Below are positions 1-4,102 of a stretch of 6,749 nucleotides of DNA, piece by piece. Under the pieces are notes generated by a model, which saw only the letters and a list, made by a program, of their open reading frames with translations, was not told where the DNA came from and searched no databases. This DNA comes from Bacillota bacterium (GTDB lineage: Bacteria; Bacillota; Clostridia; UBA1381), in NCBI GenBank assembly GCA_021203665.1, contig JAJQAT010000228.1, forward strand, positions 1 to 6,749. The letters run 5' to 3'. The number at the start of each line of letters is the position of its first letter. The first letter of the stretch is position 1. The translations under genes and the position numbers were made by a program.

Positions 1-2
1 GT

Positions 3-24
3 TATAATATATGTATAATATAAT
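3..24 (+). promoter_or_regulatory. Probable promoter -10 region for the mbl-fabZ-trmN6-rsmI operon
   Basis: Three exact copies of the TATAAT -10 hexamer lie at 3-8, 14-19 and 19-24, the last two sharing one T. Use of the third would start transcription near 27-32 and give a leader of roughly 55 bases before the ATG at 85. The matching -35 element would fall before the window starts, so it cannot be checked. A run of AT-rich sequence can produce TATAAT by chance, so which copy is used, or whether the main promoter lies further upstream, is unknown. Confidence 0.5.
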
Positions 25-27
25 TTA

Positions 28-68
28 CGCGCGGTATTTTATCGAAACGCGCGGCATAAAGCGTTTTT
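28..68 (+). promoter_or_regulatory. Hairpin-prone leader upstream of mbl
   Basis: ACGCGCGG occurs twice, at 27-34 and 47-54. The CGCGCG cores (28-33 and 48-53) can pair as a 6-bp stem with a 14-base loop. An alternative stem pairs AAACGC (45-50) with GCGTTT (61-66) around a 10-base loop, ending in a five-T run (64-68). The two stems share 48-50 and exclude each other, which is the geometry of an attenuator, but most of the T run is inside the second stem. This could also be the remains of a terminator of the upstream gene. Regulation is inference only. Confidence 0.25.
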
Positions 69-84
69 AATTAGGAGCAAAAAT

Positions 85-1110
85 ATGTTCAATAACGATA
101 TAAGTATAGATTTGGGTACCGCCACGATACTTGTCTATATAAAGAATAAGGGTATCGTTCTGCGCGAGCCTACGGTTATCGCGGTCAATACCAAAACCAA
201 CGAGGTGTGCGCGGTCGGAAACGCCGCTCTCGCGATGCTTGGCAGAACCCCGCCGCATATTCAGGCGGTGCGTCCGCTTATAGACGGCGTTATTTCAAAT
301 CTCACTCTTACTCGGGAAATGATAAAGCATTTTTTCCGAAAAATATTTTCACATACGGTCGGTCACCCGCGCATTATGATGTGCGTGCCGAGCGGCATAA
401 CGGACGTTGAGCAAAGAGCGGTTATAGAGGCGGCGCGCGATGTCGGCGCGAAGGATATTTATATAATCGAGGAGCCTGTAGCCGCCGCATTGGGCGCGGG
501 CTTTGATATTTCGCGTCCGCGCGGCACAATGATTGTGGATATAGGCGGCGGCACGACCGATATAGCGGTGCTTTCGCTGGGCGGAATAGTGGTAAGCCGC
601 TCGCTTAAAATCGCGGGCGACGAGTTTAACGAGGCGATTATCCGCTATATGCGTAAGGAAATGGGTATGGTGATAGGTCCGCGCACGGCGGAGCGGATAA
701 AAAGAGAAATAGGCGGCGTTATACCACGCTCAAAGGAGCTTTTATGCGAGGCAAAGGGCATAAGCGTGCTTTCAGGGCTGCCCAAGTCCGCCATTATTTC
801 CTCAAACGATTTATACCCCGCCTTTGACGATTTTGTTTATAACATGACCGAAAGAGTCAAGGAGGTTTTGGAGGAAACTCCTCCGGAGCTGCACGGCGAT
901 ATAATACAGGACGGTATTATAATGACCGGCGGCGGCTCGCTTATCTACGGTCTTGACAAGCGCATATCCGAGGCGGCGGGCGTAAAAGCGCTGCTCGCTC
1001 CAGACATAATAGACTGCGTGGCAAAGGGCGCGGGTATCGCGCTTGAGGGCATCGACACCGTATCGGACCCGACTCATATATTTCATAAAAAAGCGTATAT
1101 ACGCGATTAA
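85..1110 (+). CDS. mbl: MreB/Mbl family actin-like rod-shape protein
   Basis: This 341-residue protein is a bacterial actin of the MreB/Mbl family. Such proteins polymerise with ATP under the membrane and guide elongation-phase cell wall synthesis. The actin-fold nucleotide motifs are all visible: phosphate-1 loop DLGTATILVY (residues 9-18), the EEPVAAALG segment with the expected catalytic Glu (129-137), phosphate-2 loop DIGGGTTDIAV (152-162), the AGDEFNEAI segment (177-185) and adenosine motif TGGGSLIYGLD (281-291). The length is normal for the family. The ATG at 85 is supported by AGGAG at 73-77, seven bases upstream. The phosphate-1 loop has Thr where many MreBs have Asn (GTAN). It is not followed by mreC/mreD but by fabZ, which recalls the Bacillus spoIIID-mbl neighbourhood (recalled, not checked), so I prefer Mbl to MreB. 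The exact paralogue is uncertain; the family is not. Confidence 0.93.
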   Translation: MFNNDISIDLGTATILVYIKNKGIVLREPTVIAVNTKTNEVCAVGNAALAMLGRTPPHIQAVRPLIDGVISNLTLTREMIKHFFRKIFSHTVGHPRIMMCVPSGITDVEQRAVIEAARDVGAKDIYIIEEPVAAALGAGFDISRPRGTMIVDIGGGTTDIAVLSLGGIVVSRSLKIAGDEFNEAIIRYMRKEMGMVIGPRTAERIKREIGGVIPRSKELLCEAKGISVLSGLPKSAIISSNDLYPAFDDFVYNMTERVKEVLEETPPELHGDIIQDGIIMTGGGSLIYGLDKRISEAAGVKALLAPDIIDCVAKGAGIALEGIDTVSDPTHIFHKKAYIRD

Positions 1111-1127
1111 AGAAAGGAATTGTAATT

Positions 1128-1589
1128 ATGAAGAAAGAACCTGTAGCACTGACAAACGCGGAAATTCAAAAAATTCTGCCGCACCGTTATCCGTTTTTGC
1201 TTGTTGACAAAATCGTCGAATTTGAAGAGGGCAAAAGCATAACGGGCATTAAAAACGTAACGGCAAACGAGCCTCAATTCACTGGACATTTCCCGGGCAA
1301 TCCGATTATGCCGGGCGTGCTTATCACCGAGGCGCTCGCGCAGGTGGGCGCGGTTATGCTGCTTTCAATGCCGGAAAACAAAGGAAAGCTCGGTGTGTTC
1401 ACCGGTATAAACAACTTCAAATTCCGCCGTCAGGTGGTGCCCGGCGATACTCTTGAGCTGCACGCCGACCTTATCACCTACCGCCACGGTATGGGAAAAG
1501 CGAACGTAAAGGCAACCGTCGCGGGACAAACCGCGGCTATGGGCGAAATCAGCTTTGCCGTTGTGGACAATATCGCAAACGAGGAATAA
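1128..1589 (+). CDS. fabZ: 3-hydroxyacyl-[acyl-carrier-protein] dehydratase FabZ
   Basis: FabZ removes water from (3R)-hydroxyacyl-ACP to give trans-2-enoyl-ACP in the type II fatty acid elongation cycle in the cytoplasm. The 153-residue protein has the normal length and the single hot-dog fold signature: LPHRYPFLLVD (17-27), GHFPGNPIMPGVL (53-65) with the expected catalytic His54, and the central-helix motif ITEALAQVGAV (66-76) with the expected catalytic Glu68. Family members act as dimers or trimers of dimers. The ATG at 1128 follows an AAAGGA site (1113-1118) at about ten bases, and only 17 bases separate it from the mbl stop, so the two are probably co-transcribed. No other fatty acid synthesis gene is present here. 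FabA is unlikely because the length and the PHRYPFLLVD segment are of FabZ type. Confidence 0.96.
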   Translation: MKKEPVALTNAEIQKILPHRYPFLLVDKIVEFEEGKSITGIKNVTANEPQFTGHFPGNPIMPGVLITEALAQVGAVMLLSMPENKGKLGVFTGINNFKFRRQVVPGDTLELHADLITYRHGMGKANVKATVAGQTAAMGEISFAVVDNIANEE

Positions 1590-2344
1590 TGATTAAAAGC
1601 AACGAATGTTTGGACGATTTGCAGAACGGTCTTTTTATCATTCAGAAACAAAACGGCTTCAAATTCGGTATTGACGCCGTTTTATTGTCTGACTTCGCCA
1701 AGGACGCGAAAAGCGCGGCTACTCTCGATTTATGCACCGGTACCGGCATTGTGCCGATTTTGCTTTCGGCAAAGACAGGCACGGAAAGGATTTTCGGACT
1801 TGAAATACAAGAGGATATTGCCGAAATGGCAAGGCGGAGCGTGGAGTATAACAATCTGACGGGACGCGTAAGCATAGAATGCGGCGACCTGAAACGCGCC
1901 GAGCAAATTTACGGCAAGGGACGTTTTGACAAAATCACCTGCAATCCGCCGTATATGAAGCACGGCGGCGGCTTAAAAAACAGCTCCGACACAAAGTCAA
2001 TATCGCGGCACGAAATAATGTGCAGTCTTGATGACGTTTTGCGCGTCAGCTCCGGACTTTTAATCTCAAAGGGCAGATTTTTTATGGTACACCGCCCGTC
2101 AAGGCTGGCGGACATCATATGCGCGATGCGCAAATACAGGATAGAGCCGAAGCGTCTGCGGTTTGTGCATTCCTCATACGAAAAGGCACCCAATCTCGTG
2201 CTTGTGGAGGGTATGAAGGACGGCGGCGAGGAGCTTAAGCTGATGCCGCCCCTGTACGTTTACAACGCGGACGGTACATATTCCGAGGAAATCGACAGAA
2301 TTTACGGCAGACAAAAACCTACACATTCGGAGGATAACATATGA
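1589..2344 (+). CDS. trmN6: TrmN6-type tRNA1(Val) (adenine37-N6)-methyltransferase
   Basis: This 251-residue class I SAM-dependent methyltransferase belongs to the YfiC/TrmN6 (COG4123) type, whose characterised members methylate N6 of adenine 37 next to the anticodon of tRNA1(Val). Visible motifs are an N-terminal GFKFGIDAVLL segment (23-33), the SAM-binding loop DLCTGTGIVP (47-56), acidic Glu72 at the end of the second strand (GLEIQ), a GD at 99-100 and the N6-adenine catalytic motif NPPY (119-122). The start codon overlaps the fabZ stop by one base (TAATG), with GAGG just upstream at 1581-1584, so translation is likely coupled to fabZ. Pairing with rsmI directly downstream matches a common Firmicutes arrangement (yabB...yabC in Bacillus, from memory). 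The exact substrate is inferred from the family; NPPY also occurs in protein-glutamine and other N-methyltransferases. Confidence 0.87.
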   Translation: MIKSNECLDDLQNGLFIIQKQNGFKFGIDAVLLSDFAKDAKSAATLDLCTGTGIVPILLSAKTGTERIFGLEIQEDIAEMARRSVEYNNLTGRVSIECGDLKRAEQIYGKGRFDKITCNPPYMKHGGGLKNSSDTKSISRHEIMCSLDDVLRVSSGLLISKGRFFMVHRPSRLADIICAMRKYRIEPKRLRFVHSSYEKAPNLVLVEGMKDGGEELKLMPPLYVYNADGTYSEEIDRIYGRQKPTHSEDNI

Positions 2345-3183
2345 GCGGAAAATTATATTTATGCGCCACTCCCATCGGCAATTTGGGCGACGTGTCATCA
2401 AGGTGCCTTGAGGTACTCGGCGCGGTCGATTTAATCGCCGCCGAGGACACGCGCAGAACATTGCAGCTTTTAAACCACTTTGAAATATCAAAGCCGCTTA
2501 CAAGCTATCACGAGCATAACAAGCACGAAAAGGGCGGATATATCATATCCCTTTTGCAAAACGGCAAAAATGTCGCGCTTGTATCGGACGCGGGCACTCC
2601 CGCGATTTCAGACCCGGGCGAGGATTTGGTAAGACTCTGCATCGAAAATGAAATTGAAGTGACGTCCGTTCCGGGACCCGTTGCCGGCATAAACGCGCTT
2701 ATCCTTTCCGGCTTACCCACAAAACGCTTCGCGTTTGAGGGCTTCCTTTCCGTCAATAAGCGCCACCGCAAGGAGCATCTTGACGCCGTGAAAAACGACA
2801 CTCACACGCTGATTTTCTACGAGGCGCCGCATAAGCTGAAAAATACTGTTTCCGATATGCAAAAGGCATTCGGCGGCGACAGGAAAATCGCTCTTGTACG
2901 CGAGCTTACAAAGCTGCACGAGGAGGTAAAACGCTGTACGCTTGACGAGGCGGCGGCATTTTATGAGGAAAACAATCCGCGCGGCGAGTACGTAATCATC
3001 GTGGAAGGAGCGGCTGAGGCGGATATTCCCGCGGAAAACGAGTGGGACGGTATTTCGATAAGAGAACACGTTGAAAAATACATCGCCGAGGGTCTAAGCT
3101 CCAAGGACGCGGTAAAAAAGGCGGCGGCGGACAGAAATCTGCCGAAACGCGATGTGTACAATGAATACCACAGAGGCGAATAA
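2341..3183 (+). CDS. rsmI: 16S rRNA (cytidine1402-2'-O)-methyltransferase RsmI
   Basis: RsmI methylates the 2'-hydroxyl of C1402 in 16S rRNA, in the decoding centre of the 30S subunit, using SAM. The 280-residue protein is of normal length and shows the tetrapyrrole-methylase-like fold signatures in order: ATPIGNLGD (9-17), EDTRRT (35-40), VSDAGTPAISDPG (81-93), VPGPVA (110-115), FEGFL (132-136), FYEAPHK (159-165), RELTKLHEE (187-195) and GEYVIIVEG (215-223). The last 50 or so residues, including LSSKDAVKKAAAD, look like the small helical C-terminal domain typical of RsmI. The start overlaps the trmN6 stop by four bases (ATGA), with GGAGGA at 2329-2334 six bases upstream, so translation is probably coupled. 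Bacillus-type genomes carry a small GIY-YIG gene (yazA) between these two methyltransferases; it is absent here. Confidence 0.96.
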   Translation: MSGKLYLCATPIGNLGDVSSRCLEVLGAVDLIAAEDTRRTLQLLNHFEISKPLTSYHEHNKHEKGGYIISLLQNGKNVALVSDAGTPAISDPGEDLVRLCIENEIEVTSVPGPVAGINALILSGLPTKRFAFEGFLSVNKRHRKEHLDAVKNDTHTLIFYEAPHKLKNTVSDMQKAFGGDRKIALVRELTKLHEEVKRCTLDEAAAFYEENNPRGEYVIIVEGAAEADIPAENEWDGISIREHVEKYIAEGLSSKDAVKKAAADRNLPKRDVYNEYHRGE

Positions 3184-3256
3184 TAACGCGAAAAAGCGGC
3201 GCGTGAGTCAAATCTTGCTTTTCCGCGTTACAATTTATACCGCCGCAGGACGGCGG
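3184..3256 (+). promoter_or_regulatory. Two hairpins in the rsmI to 93-residue-gene spacer
   Basis: Hairpin 1 pairs TAACGCG (3184-3190) with CGCGTTA (3224-3230) and, after one A-C mismatch, AAAAGC (3192-3197) with GCTTTT (3217-3222), leaving a 19-base loop. Hairpin 2 pairs CCGCCG (3240-3245) with CGGCGG (3251-3256) around a five-base loop and ends four bases before the GGAGG of the next gene. Hairpin 1 begins at the base after the rsmI stop codon, but no T run follows it, so it is not a standard intrinsic terminator. It could be an RNA processing or 3'-end stabilising element that separates rsmI from the next gene. Function is inferred. Confidence 0.4.
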
Positions 3257-3259
3257 AAC

Positions 3260-3264
3260 GGAGG
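3260..3264 (+). promoter_or_regulatory. Ribosome binding site fixing the start at 3272
   Basis: A perfect GGAGG sits seven bases before the ATG at 3272. It decides this start over the in-frame upstream ATG at 3152, which lies inside the rsmI coding sequence. Confidence 0.8.
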
Positions 3265-3271
3265 AATTAAA

Positions 3272-3553
3272 ATGAAAAAGAGAACCTTATTTTTGATAGG
3301 TGCCGCGGCGGCGGGAGTTTACGGCGCGGTCGCCGGCAAGGGACCGTTCAACAAAATACGTTTCAAGGAACAGCATGAAAGAATATCGCATTATGTCGAA
3401 ACGCATTATCCCAACGCCCTTTACACTCCCATAGAGGCGACCGACAAAGGCTGGGTAACAGTCATAAAAAGACTTTCACAGCCTAAAATAATTCTATATG
3501 TCACCCGCGATGATTTCGGAAATTACATTTTTACGGAGTCATCTGTTGCGTAA
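3272..3553 (+). CDS. Uncharacterised 93-residue protein with N-terminal hydrophobic segment
   Basis: I do not recognise a named family. The protein starts MKKR, followed by a hydrophobic, Ala/Gly-rich segment (about residues 5-22) that could be a single membrane anchor or an uncleaved signal. Next comes a charged stretch, FNKIRFKEQHERISHYVE (26-43), probably helical, and then a C-terminal half with alternating hydrophobic residues (WVTVIKR, KIILYVTRD, NYIFTES) that suggests a small beta sheet. There are no cysteines and no catalytic signature. The start at 3272 is chosen because of the GGAGG at 3260-3264; the frame stays open upstream to 3152, but that stretch overlaps rsmI out of frame and encodes unlikely protein. 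It is the last gene of the + strand cluster, 88 bases after rsmI and directly before a strong terminator. That it is a real gene is well supported; its function is unknown. Confidence 0.75.
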   Translation: MKKRTLFLIGAAAAGVYGAVAGKGPFNKIRFKEQHERISHYVETHYPNALYTPIEATDKGWVTVIKRLSQPKIILYVTRDDFGNYIFTESSVA

Positions 3554-3558
3554 CCTTT

Positions 3559-3599
3559 AACCTCCCTGCGGCATAATATATGCTAAAGGGAGGTTTTTT
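3559..3599 (+). terminator. Rho-independent terminator of the mbl-rsmI cluster
   Basis: AACCTCCCT (3559-3567) pairs perfectly with AGGGAGGTT (3587-3595), and the run TTTTTT occupies 3594-3599. Inside it, GCATA (3571-3575) pairs with TATGC (3579-3583) around a three-base loop, so the hairpin is long with an internal bulge. It starts six bases after the stop codon at 3551-3553. The T run lies on one side only, so it works for + strand transcription. Confidence 0.92.
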
Positions 3600-3672
3600 A
3601 GCGTCATTACGCTGAATAATCCGATTTGTGTTTCGCCATTTTCGCGGCGGCAACGCATATGTAAAATTCTTT

Positions 3673-3697
3673 CGCCTTGCCTGCCCGCGGTAAGGCG
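3673..3697 (+). repeat. Inverted repeat upstream of the cysteine-rich gene
   Basis: CGCCTTGCC (3673-3681) and GGTAAGGCG (3689-3697) form a 9-bp stem with one G-T pair and a seven-base loop. Two competing pairings exist: CCCGCG (3684-3689) with CGCGGG (3696-3701), and GCCCGC (3683-3688) with GCGGGC (3717-3722). It could be an operator dyad or an RNA structure, depending on where transcription starts. The preceding stretch from 3600 holds only a weak 5-bp hairpin (AGCGT at 3600-3604 with ACGCT at 3609-3613), and I see no gene there. Confidence 0.4.
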
Positions 3698-3707
3698 CGG
3701 GAGTACT

Positions 3708-3713
3708 TATAAT
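3708..3713 (+). promoter_or_regulatory. Possible -10 element for the cysteine-rich gene
   Basis: An exact TATAAT at 3708-3713 would start transcription around 3719-3722, just before the AAAGG at 3725-3729 and the coding start at 3734. No convincing -35 hexamer lies 16-18 bases upstream; that position (about 3685-3690) falls in the GC-rich inverted repeat. The element could therefore depend on an activator or another sigma factor, or be a chance match. The short leader is compatible with the gene's separate terminator. Confidence 0.4.
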
Positions 3714-3733
3714 ATTGCGGGCGGAAAGGTTAT

Positions 3734-3922
3734 GTGAGTATTATGGGACTGTTCGGAGGATGCAACGGCGGCGGAGGCGACCAATGGATTTGGATAATTA
3801 TAATTGTGGCTCTTGTGCTGCTGTGCTGCGACGGCAACATTTTCGGCGGCAGCAGCAATAATTGCTGCTGCGAGCCGCCGTGCTGCGACCCGTGCGAGCG
3901 CGGCCGCGATGATTGCTGCTAA
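3734..3922 (+). CDS. Small cysteine-rich single-membrane-segment protein
   Basis: This 62-residue protein (59 if the ATG at 3743 is used) has three parts. A Gly-rich head (about 1-16, with GGCNGGGG) is followed by one hydrophobic segment, WIWIIIIVALVLL (18-30), and a Cys-rich tail. Eleven cysteines are present: C10, C31-32, C44-46, C50-51, C54 and C61-62, ten of them after the membrane segment. Such a tail could bind metal, form disulfides or cross-link into a surface or spore layer. Small Gly/Cys-rich one-helix proteins occur in spore-forming Firmicutes, but I cannot name a family. GTG at 3734 is preferred because AAAGG (3725-3729) lies four bases upstream; the ATG at 3743 would be 13 bases away. 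A dedicated terminator follows, so the gene is probably a single transcript. Function unknown; coding status is likely, supported by the organised composition and flanking signals. Confidence 0.68.
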   Translation: MSIMGLFGGCNGGGGDQWIWIIIIVALVLLCCDGNIFGGSSNNCCCEPPCCDPCERGRDDCC

Positions 3923-3956
3923 GCAAAAACGGCACTCGGCTGCCGCCAAAGCAAAG

Positions 3957-3985
3957 AGGAACCGCAATTTTAGCGGTTCCTTTTT
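3957..3985 (+). terminator. Rho-independent terminator of the cysteine-rich gene
   Basis: AGGAACCGC (3957-3965) pairs perfectly with GCGGTTCCT (3973-3981) around a seven-base AT-rich loop, followed by T to 3985. It starts 34 bases after the stop codon. The opposite strand has a much weaker T run, so the main direction is +. Confidence 0.9.
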
Positions 3986-4060
3986 GTATGCGGCTTTTAG
4001 GGTCGATAAAGCGTCCGTTTCCTATAACAATGCGCGCAAAACCTAAAGGGCTTTGCTTGC

Positions 4061-4088
4061 AAAAAGAGGACGCCGAAGCGTCCTCTTT
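4061..4088 (-). terminator. Rho-independent terminator of the lyase gene, UUCG loop
   Basis: Read on the - strand, an 11-bp perfect stem AAAGAGGACGC / GCGTCCTCTTT (4063-4088) closes on a TTCG loop flanked by C and G, the very stable C(UUCG)G tetraloop in RNA. It ends in five T (complement of 4061-4065). It begins about 15 bases after the lyase stop codon at 4103-4105. On the + strand the same hairpin has only three T, so it may stop read-through from that side weakly. Confidence 0.92.
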
Positions 4089-4102
4089 AAATTTGCTTTA
4101 AA

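Noticed and set aside
811..1086. Minus-strand frames inside mbl, trmN6 and rsmI (for example 811-1086, 1909-2193, 2713-3069)
   Set aside because: They lie opposite strongly conserved genes, have no ribosome sites and resemble no known protein.
3152..3271. Upstream in-frame extension of the 93-residue gene to the ATG at 3152
   Set aside because: It overlaps the end of rsmI out of frame, has no ribosome site, and would lie across both hairpins; GGAGG marks the start at 3272.
3184..3271. Riboswitch before the 93-residue gene
   Set aside because: At 88 bases with two simple hairpins, it shows no recognisable riboswitch core; kept only as a structured spacer.
3734..3922. TGC/GCTGCT-rich stretch as a microsatellite rather than a gene
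   Set aside because: The repeats are irregular, the frame gives an ordered head-membrane-tail protein, and a start site and terminator flank it.
3707..3967. Minus-strand Ala-rich open frame opposite the cysteine-rich gene
   Set aside because: It is a mirror of GC-rich Cys/Gly codons, has no ribosome site, and runs through the terminator at 3957-3985.
3804..4101. Overlapping + strand frames at 3804-4046 and 3913-4101
   Set aside because: Both run through the + terminator, have low-complexity or patternless protein, and lack ribosome sites.
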